Source: Clostridia bacterium
GTDB lineage: Bacteria; Bacillota; Clostridia; Christensenellales; Borkfalkiaceae
Length of the DNA: 64,000 bases
Direction of reading: 5' to 3'
Assembly (NCBI GenBank): GCA_017626495.1
Contig: JAGAIP010000003.1
Location: 372,001 to 436,000, forward strand
The notes under the pieces: model-generated
What the model was told of the DNA's origin: nothing
Seen by the model: only the letters and a program-made list of their open reading frames with translations
Database searches by the model: none
Shown here: piece after piece, positions 34,714 to 42,655 of the stretch
Numbering within the stretch: the first letter of the stretch is position 1
How the letters are laid out: every line of letters starts with the position of its first letter
Translations under genes and position numbers: made by a program

Positions 34714-35308
34714 CGAAAGAAATGACCTCCTTTGCCGTCTCGTAATCGAATCCCTTTCCGATGAGATACCGCATCGCCTTGTATCGATTCTCTTTCGTAT
34801 CATCTTTTCCGCGCATATATTTTTCGTAGACGGCTCTTGCGGAAGCGCTCTCGTCCGCAAGCGGTTCAAGCGCGCGCCCGATTTCCTCATCCCCAACGCC
34901 TTTCATGCGAAGTTCCATGGCGATGAGTTTCTTCCCTTTCGTCTTGCTCGCACAAGAGGTATATCTCGCCGCATACTCGCTATCGTCGATCAATCCGTGC
35001 GTTTCGAGTTTTTCCATAACGAATTCAATGACGGAATCCACATACCCCTTCTTTTTGAGGAAAGCGCGCATATCCTTTTCCGTCTTCATGGAATGGGAAA
35101 GATGCCGGTACGCCTTTTCAAGCGCAGTCTCCTTTTCACTCTCTTCCTGTATGCAATCGAGTGCGGACGGTTCGACGTGCATGCCGACTTTGAGCCCGGC
35201 GCGCATGACGCTCTCCAAGGTCAGTCCGCAATAGAACGCCCCGTCCAGGTAGAGACTGCACCTCGTTTTATCTTTTTCTTGTTCGCAAATGCGTGTAATC
35301 GTCGGCAT
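34694..35308 (-). CDS. recX: Regulatory protein RecX
   Basis: Modulates RecA filaments. The 204-aa protein has the three-helix repeat units: ALEKAYRHLSHSMKTEKDMRAFLKKKGY, VIEFVMEKLETHGLIDDSEYAARYT, and GKKLIAMELRMKGVGDEEI. Length and repeats fit RecX of bacillota. A TTTACT-17-TATACT promoter and a GGGGG Shine-Dalgarno site lie upstream. Co-transcribed with birA and nnr by overlap; recA is not in this window. Confidence 0.88.
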   Translation of the reverse strand: MPTITRICEQEKDKTRCSLYLDGAFYCGLTLESVMRAGLKVGMHVEPSALDCIQEESEKETALEKAYRHLSHSMKTEKDMRAFLKKKGYVDSVIEFVMEKLETHGLIDDSEYAARYTSCASKTKGKKLIAMELRMKGVGDEEIGRALEPLADESASARAVYEKYMRGKDDTKENRYKAMRYLIGKGFDYETAKEVISFDEDGDS

Positions 35309-35425
35309 AGTTCCCCCTTATATTCAGTATATCATATTTTTCGAAAAAAGTAAAGAGTCAACCTTTGTTACGAGAAAAAATACCCCGACGGTATGCAGAT
35401 TTTCGTTTCCCCGATCCTCCCTCAA

Positions 35426-35465
35426 AATAAAAAGCACGCGGCCTTTCTGATAAAAGGTCGCGTGC
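35426..35465 (-). terminator. Intrinsic terminator of ilvE
   Basis: Minus strand 13-bp stem GCACGCGACCTTT/AAAGGCCGCGTGC (one G-U) with a TATCAG loop and TTTTTATTTT tail, shortly after the ilvE stop. Confidence 0.9.
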
Positions 35466-35489
35466 CGTTTAACGATTGATCCGGACGAC

Positions 35490-36548
35490 TCAAATGGTCT
35501 TTACCCAGTGATATACGTCCTCTTTTCTGCCGTACTGAATGCCCGTGATATTGTCGTAGAGCCACGAGGTGATAGGCCCCATCTTTCCGCCGTTGATGAC
35601 GTACGTTTCGCCCTTATAGACAAATTCGCCGACGGGAGAAATGACGGCAGCCGTTCCCGTACCGAACGCTTCCTGCAACATTCCGTTCTTTGACGCTTCT
35701 ACGACTTCGTCGATGGAAACGCGGCGTTCGGACACTTTATATCCGTTCTGTTCGAGAAGATAGATCGAGCTCTTTCTCGTGATACCGGGAAGAATAGAGC
35801 CGACGAGCGCGGGCGTAACCACTTCGCCGTCGATGACAAAGAACATATTCATAGAGCCGACCTCTTCGACGTATTTCTTTTCTTGTGCGTCGAGCCAAAG
35901 CACCTGATCGAACCCTTTCTTTTCCGCCTCTTCCCCTGCCTTCATGGAGCAAGCGTAGTTACCGAGACACTTCGCCTCGCCCGTACCGCCGATGGTCGCC
36001 CTCGTGTAGTAATCTTCGACGAGAAGTTTGGTGGGTTCGAGTCCGTGCGCATAGTAGCTGCCGACGGGAGAAAGAATGATGAAGAAGAGATATTCCGTGG
36101 ACGCATGTACGCCGAGCATGACTTTCGTCGCCACGATGGTAGGACGAATATAGAGCGCCGTGCCGGGCAAATCGGGAATCCAGTCCTTTTCAATCTTCAA
36201 AAGCTCTTCGAGCCCCTCTTCCACAACGTCGACGGGGAACTGAGGAATGCACATTCTTTCCGCAGAACGGTTCATTCTCGCCCAGTTCTGGTCGGGACGG
36301 AACACGCCGATGGAGCCGTCCACTCTCTTGAACGCCTTCATTCCCTCGAAGATACCCTGCGCGTAATGAAAAATCGTGGTCGCAAGATCGAACTGTACGG
36401 GAGCGTTGGGCTCGATCTTCGCGTCGTGCCAGCCCTCCGCAGGGTTGTATTTCATCGTGAACATATAGTCGGTGAAATGCTTTCCGAATCCGAGCTTATT
36501 GTCGAATACGGGTTTTTCTTTCAATACTTCTCTTTTGATAAATTGCAT
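35490..36548 (-). CDS. ilvE: Branched-chain amino acid aminotransferase
   Basis: PLP-dependent last step of Val/Leu/Ile synthesis. The 352-aa protein shows HYAQGIFEGMKAFKRVDGS, FRPDQNWARMNRSAERM, the PLP Lys region GEAKCLGNYACSMKAGEEAEKKGFDQVLWLDA, and PGITRKSSIYLLEQ plus GTGTAAVISPVG. This is the longer bacterial BCAT type. Promoter TTGCTA-17-TATAAT lies about 30-60 bases upstream; GAGAAGG precedes the ATG. No amino-acid leader peptide or T-box is seen. Confidence 0.94.
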   Translation of the reverse strand: MQFIKREVLKEKPVFDNKLGFGKHFTDYMFTMKYNPAEGWHDAKIEPNAPVQFDLATTIFHYAQGIFEGMKAFKRVDGSIGVFRPDQNWARMNRSAERMCIPQFPVDVVEEGLEELLKIEKDWIPDLPGTALYIRPTIVATKVMLGVHASTEYLFFIILSPVGSYYAHGLEPTKLLVEDYYTRATIGGTGEAKCLGNYACSMKAGEEAEKKGFDQVLWLDAQEKKYVEEVGSMNMFFVIDGEVVTPALVGSILPGITRKSSIYLLEQNGYKVSERRVSIDEVVEASKNGMLQEAFGTGTAAVISPVGEFVYKGETYVINGGKMGPITSWLYDNITGIQYGRKEDVYHWVKTI

Positions 36549-36597
36549 AGAAATTACCTTCTCTATCAAATTTTCCTATATTATATCACACGCATTT

Positions 36598-37224
36598 TCA
36601 GATAGCAAGGGGAAAAGGGTAAAAATACGTCTCTTTTTCAGAAATTTCAACCTTGCCGTTACAGTAGTCAATCAAGTCTTTTTGGAACGAATCAGCGCAG
36701 GAGTCCTTGACCGCGACGTGAAAAAACACGCTTTCGAGATACTCCGTGCTTTTCAACTCGCACTCGTGCGAAGAAAGGAACAGCTTGACCGAATCAATCA
36801 TGCCGTAACCGACTTTGAGGGCGAGCATTCGGCATAAGAGATAGTCGTACTTCTTTGCGAAAGCGACGTTTTCCGCCGCGCCGCCCGAATAAGCGCGAAC
36901 GAGCCCACCCGCGCCGAGCTTGATTCCGCCGAAATAACGAACGACGCAGATACACGTTTCGAAGAGCCTATTTTTTTTGAGCACGTCCAAAATGGGCATT
37001 CCTGCCGTACCCGACGGTTCTCCGTCGTCTGAAAAACGCTGTAAATTTCCGAGTTTGTCGGCAATATACGCATAGCAGACGTGCGTCGCGAGGCGGTGTT
37101 CGTCGCGAATCATGGAAATCATCTCCCTCGCCTCTTCCTCTCCCTCCACGTGCATGGAGTAAGTGATGAATCTCGACTTTTCGATGATCTGTTCCGTTGT
37201 CGTGAGATCGCCGAGGGAGAGCAT
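36598..37224 (-). CDS. yigZ: YigZ/IMPACT family protein
   Basis: The 208-aa protein has the IMPACT domain (KSRFITYSMHVEGEEEAREMISMIRDEHRLATHVCYAYI, QRFSDDGEPSGTAGMPIL, CVVRYFGGIKLGAGGLVRAYS) and a C-terminal EF-G-like DUF1949 half. Role in translation or stress is known only by analogy with the eukaryotic GCN2 regulator. Its start overlaps the tyrS stop by one base, so it is co-transcribed under the tyrosine attenuator. Confidence 0.92.
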   Translation of the reverse strand: MLSLGDLTTTEQIIEKSRFITYSMHVEGEEEAREMISMIRDEHRLATHVCYAYIADKLGNLQRFSDDGEPSGTAGMPILDVLKKNRLFETCICVVRYFGGIKLGAGGLVRAYSGGAAENVAFAKKYDYLLCRMLALKVGYGMIDSVKLFLSSHECELKSTEYLESVFFHVAVKDSCADSFQKDLIDYCNGKVEISEKETYFYPFPLAI

Positions 37225-38417
37225 TATTCGACCACGATCCTGACGTGAACTTTCTTGCCTTTATGCAGAACGAACTCTTTCGCAGGGATTGCCATGTTGA
37301 AATCGGTCACTTTCTCGTCGCCGACGGAAACGCCGCCCTGCTCTATGAGGCGTCTCGCCTCGCCTTTGGACTTGCAGAGTTTTGCCTCTACCATCGCGTC
37401 GACGACGGTCGCCGTCTGCGCGGATACGCTCACGGAAGGAAGGTCTCCCTCTCCGCCGAACGCCGCCTTTGCCTGCGACTGCGCCTCGTTCGCCTTCTCA
37501 ACGCCGTGCACCATCTTGGTGAGTTCGTATGCGAGCACTTCCTTTGCCTTATTCATGCGCTCGTCCTGATACTTCGTGAGCTCTTCGATCTCTTCGAGAG
37601 GCAGGAACGTCAAAAGTTTGAGACACTTGGCGACGTCCGCGTCGTTGGTGTTTCTCCAATACTGGTAGAACTCGTAGGGCGTGGTCTTCTTTTCGTCGAG
37701 CCAAACCGCACCCTTGGCGGTCTTACCCATCTTTTTGCCCTCGGACGTGGTCAGAAGGGTGAACGTCATCGCATAGGCAGGCTTTTGCTCCTTTCTTCTG
37801 ATGAGGTCTGCGCCTGCGAGAATATTGCTCCACTGATCGTCTCCGCCCAGTTCGAGCTGACAGCCGTATTTTTGGTAGAGCACGAGGAAGTCGTATCCCT
37901 GCATGAGCATATAGTTAAATTCGAGGAAGGAAAGTCCCCTTTCCATTCTCGCCTTGAAACATTCCGCAGTAAGCATTTTGTTGACGGAGAAATGCACGCC
38001 GATGTCGCGGAGGAAATCAACGTAATTCAAATTCAACAGCCAATCCGCGTTGTTGACGATGATCGCGCCGTTTTCGCCCTCGAAACTGATAAACTTGGAC
38101 ATTTGCTCCTTGAAACATTCCACGTGGTGAGCGATGGTCTCCTTCGTCATCATGGAACGCATATCCGTTCTGCCGGAAGGATCGCCGATCATCGCCGTAC
38201 CTCCGCCGATCAGAATGATGGGCTTATGCCCTGCGTCCTGCATATGCTTCATCGCGATGAGCTGCATGAAATGCCCTACGTGGAGACTGTCCGCGGTGGG
38301 ATCGAATCCGATATAGAAAGGAACGGACTGACTGCCGAGCAATTCATAGAGGTCTTCTTCATAGACGGTCTGTTTTACGAACCCTCTCGCGCGGAGGGTA
38401 TCCATTACGTTTGCCAT
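37224..38417 (-). CDS. tyrS: Tyrosyl-tRNA synthetase
   Basis: Charges tRNA-Tyr. The 397-aa class I enzyme has [17 protein letters not shown] (HIGH-type motif HVGH), the [31 protein letters not shown] tyrosine site, the KMSKS equivalent [15 protein letters not shown], and a C-terminal S4 RNA-binding domain ([21 protein letters not shown]). AAGGAG precedes the ATG. A Tyr-rich leader ORF and a terminator upstream predict tyrosine-responsive attenuation. Confidence 0.97.
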   Translation of the reverse strand: MANVMDTLRARGFVKQTVYEEDLYELLGSQSVPFYIGFDPTADSLHVGHFMQLIAMKHMQDAGHKPIILIGGGTAMIGDPSGRTDMRSMMTKETIAHHVECFKEQMSKFISFEGENGAIIVNNADWLLNLNYVDFLRDIGVHFSVNKMLTAECFKARMERGLSFLEFNYMLMQGYDFLVLYQKYGCQLELGGDDQWSNILAGADLIRRKEQKPAYAMTFTLLTTSEGKKMGKTAKGAVWLDEKKTTPYEFYQYWRNTNDADVAKCLKLLTFLPLEEIEELTKYQDERMNKAKEVLAYELTKMVHGVEKANEAQSQAKAAFGGEGDLPSVSVSAQTATVVDAMVEAKLCKSKGEARRLIEQGGVSVGDEKVTDFNMAIPAKEFVLHKGKKVHVRIVVE

Positions 38418-38435
38418 AGTTTTCTCTCCTTAATA

Positions 38436-38468
38436 TAAAAACGGTCTGCCTGTGTGCAAGCAAACCGT
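38436..38468 (-). terminator. Attenuator terminator upstream of tyrS
   Basis: Minus strand 9-bp stem ACGGTTTGC/GCAGACCGT (one G-U pair), 10-base loop, then TTTTTAT, ending just above the tyrS Shine-Dalgarno site. Its 5' arm can instead pair with GGCAAATGGTAT further upstream (one mismatch), giving a mutually exclusive antiterminator. Confidence 0.85.
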
Positions 38469-38476
38469 ATTCTGAC

Positions 38477-38496
38477 GTGTTTCATACCATTTGCCA
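38477..38496 (-). promoter_or_regulatory. Antiterminator segment of the tyrS leader
   Basis: The minus-strand stretch GGCAAATGGTAT (within these bases) is complementary to ATACGGTTTGCT, which contains the 5' arm of the terminator. Eleven of twelve positions pair, counting G-U. It begins about 16 bases after the leader-peptide stop codon, so a ribosome reaching the stop would tend to cover or crowd it. Confidence 0.65.
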
Positions 38497-38511
38497 TGCC
38501 GAAAAAATCCA

Positions 38512-38568
38512 TTACCCACGGTAATAGAAGTAATAGACGTATGCAAGCGTGACAGAAATGTTTTTCAT
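38512..38568 (-). CDS. Tyr-rich leader peptide of tyrS (18 aa)
   Basis: An ORF of 18 codons plus TAA: MKNISVTLAYVYYFYYRG. Five of the 18 residues are Tyr (residues 10, 12, 13, 15, 16) with one Phe among them. Ribosome stalling at these codons when Tyr-tRNA is scarce would favour the antiterminator over the terminator. The ATG is nine bases below the -10 box, so the 5' leader is only about three bases and no Shine-Dalgarno site exists; initiation would have to be (near) leaderless. Confidence 0.82.
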   Translation of the reverse strand: MKNISVTLAYVYYFYYRG

Positions 38569-38577
38569 AGTAAAGCC

Positions 38578-38607
38578 ATTATAATACTGTTTTTGGGCAA
38601 TTGTCAA
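38578..38607 (-). promoter_or_regulatory. SigA-type promoter of the tyrS leader
   Basis: Minus strand perfect TTGACA, 18 bases, perfect TATAAT, followed after nine bases by the leader-peptide ATG. Confidence 0.85.
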
Positions 38608-38609
38608 TA

Positions 38610-38638
38610 AAAAAATGCCTCGATAAGAGGCATTTTTT
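38610..38638. terminator. Intrinsic terminator of the GH43 lipoprotein gene
   Basis: Symmetric hairpin AAAAAATGCCTC / GAGGCATTTTTT with a 5-base loop, directly after the lipoprotein gene (minus strand) and just above the tyrS promoter. Confidence 0.88.
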
Positions 38639-38647
38639 ATCGTTTTG

Positions 38648-40645
38648 TTATTTTACGACGGAATTTCCGAAGCAAGCTTTGCCCGTTTTCTGTCCCATCG
38701 CGCTGAACGTCATACCGACGCAGTTCTGATCGTCGAGCCAGCAACAGGTTACGACGCCGTAATAGGTGTCAACCGCGCCCGTGGGGCTTTCGGTGACGGA
38801 AATCTTGATAAAGTTATCTCCGTACATGCTCCACGTTCCCGCATAGCCGCTACCGCTGATCGTACCGTCCGCATTCAACGTGACGTAGCTCGATTTGGAG
38901 ATGGACGCGCCGCTCTGTCCGAGCACGATGAGCTTGAACTGATTGTCCTTTGCGAAGGAGAGGAATTCGTCCTTCGTGACGGCTCTCTCAACCTCGCCGC
39001 CGTATCTGTTCGCATTGATACAGATGTCGCCCTTCGAGTTGAGGCTGTACTGGTGAACCTGCGTGAGGAATACGGTTCCGTCCGCAACGCCGAGATCCTT
39101 ATAGGTATTCGTTCTCGTGATGTATGCGGCGAAATTCTGTCCGACTTTATTGGTGAACAGGTCGTTGTGTCCCGTCAGGATGGGATCGTAGTTTACGGTA
39201 TAATCATTGTCCTCCCAGACGAAAGAACCCATGTACTTGTTGCCCGTCTTTCTTGCGCCGAGGTTCTGGATGATATCCCCGGTCGTGCTGTAATAGATAC
39301 CCTCTACGTTTTCGCTTCTGCCGCCCCACATAGCGTAACCGCTGTCGAGGGGATCGAAGGAATGCATGGAGTAGTAATACGTCTTTGCTTCGCCTACGGG
39401 ATTGCCGTTATCGTCATACGTCTGCACGTTGTCGTGGCGCGCGATGACGGGAGCTTCCATGTTCTTTCTGGAGATCGCCGTTCCGTAATATGCGGAGGAC
39501 CAACCGATCTGCTCTCCGTCCTCGTTTTCGTAGGTCTGGAACAGATTTACGATGTTATCTCTCTCGTCGCGTACCTGTTTGGGCGTGAGCCAGGTGTCGT
39601 TCTTATAGAAACCGTCCTTTCTCAGTCCCGTTTCGGTGTCGAGTTCGAGGATATAGTTGCCCGTACCGAAAGAACCGTACGCCATGTACATTCTGCCTTC
39701 GGGCGTCCAGATGATCTGAGGGTCGATGGCGTTTACGTCCTCGTCAGCGCCGGAATAAGGGATACAGGACTGCATGAGCACGCCTTCATAGGTATATCTG
39801 CCGTCGATCTTATCGCTGTGGAAGAGCACGATACAAGCCATGTTGTAAGCCTGCTTTCCGCCGTCGATGGTCTGGAATACCTTTCCGTCCGTACCATCTA
39901 CGATACAGGTGTACAGCCAGTATCCGCCGTCGGGAGCTTGTACGATGTCGGGAGCCCACCACGACGCGCTCGCGCCGCCGCCGAGCCACTCGTTGATTTT
40001 CGTAAGTTCCGATTTCGTGATGGCGGGTTTATTTGCATATTCCCAATGCAGGAGATCTTTCGACTTGTGAATATCGTTACCGTTGTTCCAACCGGTAGAG
40101 AAGATATAATAGGTGGAAGAACCATCCGCTTCGGTCACTTCGATGAGGGAAGGATCGTGAAGTCCGCCGTTGAGTTTAGAGGTCGAATTATAATAATCCT
40201 GCGCCGTCATTTTGTACTGGATTCCCGGATCTTCGGGATATGCCGGAGCACACTGTACGTTGACCGTGGCGAGGACGTTTTCTTTTGCGTCGCAAACGGA
40301 CAGGGTAACGAGTCCCTTGCCTACCGCGGTGAGCGTGTTGTTGCCTGCGTCCCACGTAGCGACCGCAGACGCGTCGAGGGCGTTGCCGTTCGCGTCGATC
40401 GCAGATACGGAAACGTGATCCACTTTCTTGGAATCCGTAAGTTCGAGCTGATACACGGTATCGCTTTTGTTTACGTAACCGAGATTGAGATTATCGTAAC
40501 AGATCACCGCACCGAGATCGCTTGCCACATAGGGGTCCGCTTTCGTCGCGTAAAAATCGTTGCCGTTTCCCCCGCCGCATCCGACCATCGTAAAGCCGAG
40601 CGCGATCGCAAGGACTGCCCCTGTGATTTTCGTCTTTTTCATCAT
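38648..40645 (-). CDS. GH43-family arabinan-type glycoside hydrolase, lipoprotein
   Basis: A 665-aa surface lipoprotein. Signal peptide with lipobox TMVGC (Cys ~23), a short beta-rich Big-like stretch (~70-130), and a five-bladed GH43 domain with the expected acidic residues: D in GLHDPSLIE (~164), D in NAIDPQII (~308) and the acid in KNMEAPVIARHD (~397). A C-terminal lipocalin-like beta domain (GSGYAGTWSMYGDNFIKISV...YYGVVTCCW) is typical of endo-arabinanases. Likely cleaves plant arabinan at the cell surface. AAGGAG precedes ATGATG. Confidence 0.88.
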   Translation of the reverse strand: MMKKTKITGAVLAIALGFTMVGCGGGNGNDFYATKADPYVASDLGAVICYDNLNLGYVNKSDTVYQLELTDSKKVDHVSVSAIDANGNALDASAVATWDAGNNTLTAVGKGLVTLSVCDAKENVLATVNVQCAPAYPEDPGIQYKMTAQDYYNSTSKLNGGLHDPSLIEVTEADGSSTYYIFSTGWNNGNDIHKSKDLLHWEYANKPAITKSELTKINEWLGGGASASWWAPDIVQAPDGGYWLYTCIVDGTDGKVFQTIDGGKQAYNMACIVLFHSDKIDGRYTYEGVLMQSCIPYSGADEDVNAIDPQIIWTPEGRMYMAYGSFGTGNYILELDTETGLRKDGFYKNDTWLTPKQVRDERDNIVNLFQTYENEDGEQIGWSSAYYGTAISRKNMEAPVIARHDNVQTYDDNGNPVGEAKTYYYSMHSFDPLDSGYAMWGGRSENVEGIYYSTTGDIIQNLGARKTGNKYMGSFVWEDNDYTVNYDPILTGHNDLFTNKVGQNFAAYITRTNTYKDLGVADGTVFLTQVHQYSLNSKGDICINANRYGGEVERAVTKDEFLSFAKDNQFKLIVLGQSGASISKSSYVTLNADGTISGSGYAGTWSMYGDNFIKISVTESPTGAVDTYYGVVTCCWLDDQNCVGMTFSAMGQKTGKACFGNSVVK

Positions 40646-40697
40646 CTTTCTCCTTATTCCTATCATCCGCAATCATTGCGAACGTACTTCATGATGT

Positions 40698-40726
40698 ATT
40701 ATAACACATAGAAAACGGGATTGCAA
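40698..40726 (-). promoter_or_regulatory. Promoter of the GH43 lipoprotein gene
   Basis: Minus strand TTGCAA, 17 bases, TATAAT, with a ~45-base leader and AAGGAG before the start. No catabolite-response element is evident to the eye. Confidence 0.7.
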
Positions 40727-40779
40727 GACATTTTCCCAAAAAGAAATGGAAGAAAGTTTCAAAAAAACGAAAATAATTC

Positions 40780-40808
40780 TTGAAAAATGAAGAACAATAT
40801 GCTATACT
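40780..40808 (+). promoter_or_regulatory. Promoter of the NifU-like/GGGtGRT pair
   Basis: TTGAAA, 17 bases, TATACT. The ~50-base leader contains a GTCCGCGACTGCGGAC hairpin before the GGAGG site. Confidence 0.7.
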
Positions 40809-40864
40809 AAACCTAGTAAAAAACGTCCGCGACTGCGGACAATCTATACTCGGAGGAATCAATC

Positions 40865-41557
40865 ATGCAATATTCACAAGATGTGCAGAGAATGGTTTGC
40901 GTTGCGAAGGGCCCCAGACACGAGCCCGCACCCATCCCCGAAGAAGGAAAATGGGTTTTCGCAAAGGAAATCAAGGACATCAACGGCTTTACTCACGGTA
41001 TTGGCTGGTGCGCTCCTCAGCAGGGCGCCTGCAAACTTTCCCTTAACGTTAAGGGCGGAGTCATTCAGGAAGCTCTCGTTGAAACCATCGGCTGTTCCGG
41101 TATGACTCATTCTGCCGCAATGGCAGCCGAGATCCTGCCCCACAAGACGATTCTCGAAGCGCTCAACACCGACCTTGTTTGCGACGCAATCAATACGGCT
41201 ATGAGAGAGCTCTTCCTGCAAATCGTTTACGGACGCACGCAGTCCGCATTCTCCGATGACGGTCTCGTTATCGGCGCAGGTCTCGAAGACCTCGGAAAAG
41301 GACTTCGTTCTCAGGTCGGTACGATGTACGGTACGGCAGAAAAGGGCGTAAGATACCTTGAAATGGCAGAAGGTTACGTTACCCGCCTTGCTCTCGACGA
41401 AGATATGCAGGTCACGGGTTACGAATTCGTATCCCTCGGCAAAATGACCGACTTCATCAAGAAGGGCATGGAACCCAACGAAGCTTATAAAAAGGCTATG
41501 GGGCACTACGGCAGATTCGATAACGCGTTCAAGTATATCGATCCCCGTAAAGAATAA
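40865..41557 (+). CDS. NifU-like iron-sulfur scaffold protein paired with GGGtGRT
   Basis: A 230-aa protein resembling the N-terminal IscU/NifU scaffold fold: three spaced cysteines occur in IGWCAPQQGACKL and ETIGCSGMTHSAAMAAEIL, near residues ~51, ~58 and ~76, followed by an INTAMRELFLQIVYGRTQSAF segment. Homologues are annotated as iron-sulfur assembly scaffolds and sit beside GGGtGRT proteins in anaerobes. Substrate and partner enzyme are unknown. Strong GGAGG start; the partner gene follows after 14 bases. Confidence 0.8.
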   Translation: MQYSQDVQRMVCVAKGPRHEPAPIPEEGKWVFAKEIKDINGFTHGIGWCAPQQGACKLSLNVKGGVIQEALVETIGCSGMTHSAAMAAEILPHKTILEALNTDLVCDAINTAMRELFLQIVYGRTQSAFSDDGLVIGAGLEDLGKGLRSQVGTMYGTAEKGVRYLEMAEGYVTRLALDEDMQVTGYEFVSLGKMTDFIKKGMEPNEAYKKAMGHYGRFDNAFKYIDPRKE

Positions 41558-41571
41558 GGAGGTACACGATA

Positions 41572-42573
41572 ATGGCTTTATTTGAAAGTTATGAAAGAAG
41601 AGTAGACAAAATCTTGGGCGTACTCAAAGAGTACGGCATCTCCTCCATCGAAGAATGCAGAGACATCTGCCTTGAAAAGGGCGTCGACTGCGATAAGATC
41701 GTCAGAGGCACGCAGCCCATCTGTTTCGAAAACGCAGTCTGGGCATACACCGTAGGCGCAGCCATCGCAATCAAGAAGGGCTGCACCAAAGCCGCAGACG
41801 CCGCAGCCGCAGTCGGAATCGGTCTTCAATCCTTCTGTATTCCCGGCTCCGTTGCCGAGAACAGAAAAGTCGGTCTCGGACACGGCAACCTCGGCAAAAT
41901 GCTCCTCTCCGAAGAGACCGAGTGCTTCTGCTTCCTTGCAGGTCACGAGTCTTTCGCAGCGGCAGAGGGCGCTATCTCTATCGCGATGAACGCAAACAAA
42001 GTTCGTCAGCAGCCCCTCCGCGTTATCCTGAACGGTCTCGGCAAAGACGCCGCAATGATCATTTCCAGAATCAACGGATTCACCTACGTCGATACCTCTT
42101 TCGATCCTTACACCGAAACCGTTTCCGTAAACTATGAAAAAGCTTACTCCGACGGTCCCCGTGCAAAGGTTAAGTGCTACGGCGCAGACAACGTTCCCGA
42201 AGGCGTAGCCATCATGAAGAAAGAAAACGTCGGCGTTTCCATCACCGGAAACTCCACCAACCCCACCAGATTCCAGCACCCCGTTGCAGGAACGTATAAG
42301 AAGTGGTGCGTCGAGAACGGCGTTCAGTACTTCTCCGTTGCATCCGGCGGCGGTACGGGTCGTACCCTTCACCCCGACAACATGGCGGCAGGCCCTTCCA
42401 GCTACGGCATGACCGATACCATGGGAAGAATGCATTCCGACGCTCAGTTCGCAGGTTCTTCCTCCGTTCCGGCGCACGTCGAAATGATGGGACTCATCGG
42501 TATGGGCAACAACCCCATGGTCGGCGCAACCGTTGCGGTAGCCGTTGCAATTCAGGAAGCAATGACGAAATAA
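41572..42573 (+). CDS. GGGtGRT protein
   Basis: A 333-aa protein of the family named for the motif seen here as ASGGGTGRTLHPDNMAAGPSSYG (the central GGGTGRT near residues 260-266). Other conserved-looking features are CFENAVWAYTVGAAIAIKKG, LGHGNLGKMLL, HESFAAAEGAISIAMNANKVR and a Gly/Met-rich C-terminus (MMGLIGMGNNPMVGATVAVAVAIQEA). Several cysteines (residues ~21, 32, 40, 52) could bind metal. The family is widespread in anaerobes but has no assigned reaction. It is always or nearly always seen with the NifU-like gene, as here. Confidence 0.88.
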   Translation: MALFESYERRVDKILGVLKEYGISSIEECRDICLEKGVDCDKIVRGTQPICFENAVWAYTVGAAIAIKKGCTKAADAAAAVGIGLQSFCIPGSVAENRKVGLGHGNLGKMLLSEETECFCFLAGHESFAAAEGAISIAMNANKVRQQPLRVILNGLGKDAAMIISRINGFTYVDTSFDPYTETVSVNYEKAYSDGPRAKVKCYGADNVPEGVAIMKKENVGVSITGNSTNPTRFQHPVAGTYKKWCVENGVQYFSVASGGGTGRTLHPDNMAAGPSSYGMTDTMGRMHSDAQFAGSSSVPAHVEMMGLIGMGNNPMVGATVAVAVAIQEAMTK

Positions 42574-42602
42574 CGTTTCCTTAAATGGCATTGAGAAAAA
42601 TC

Positions 42603-42637
42603 GAGCCGTCTTTCAAACGAAAGGCGGCTCTTATTTG
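42603..42637 (+). terminator. Intrinsic terminator after the GGGtGRT gene
   Basis: 12-bp stem GAGCCGTCTTTC/GAAAGGCGGCTC (one G-U), loop AAAC, then TTATTTGT. Confidence 0.82.
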
Positions 42638-42655
42638 TCAAGAAAATGATTGCGT

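Noticed and set aside
38418..38607. T-box riboswitch before tyrS
   Set aside because: No T-box sequence or specifier-loop layout found; the region is explained by a leader peptide plus terminator.
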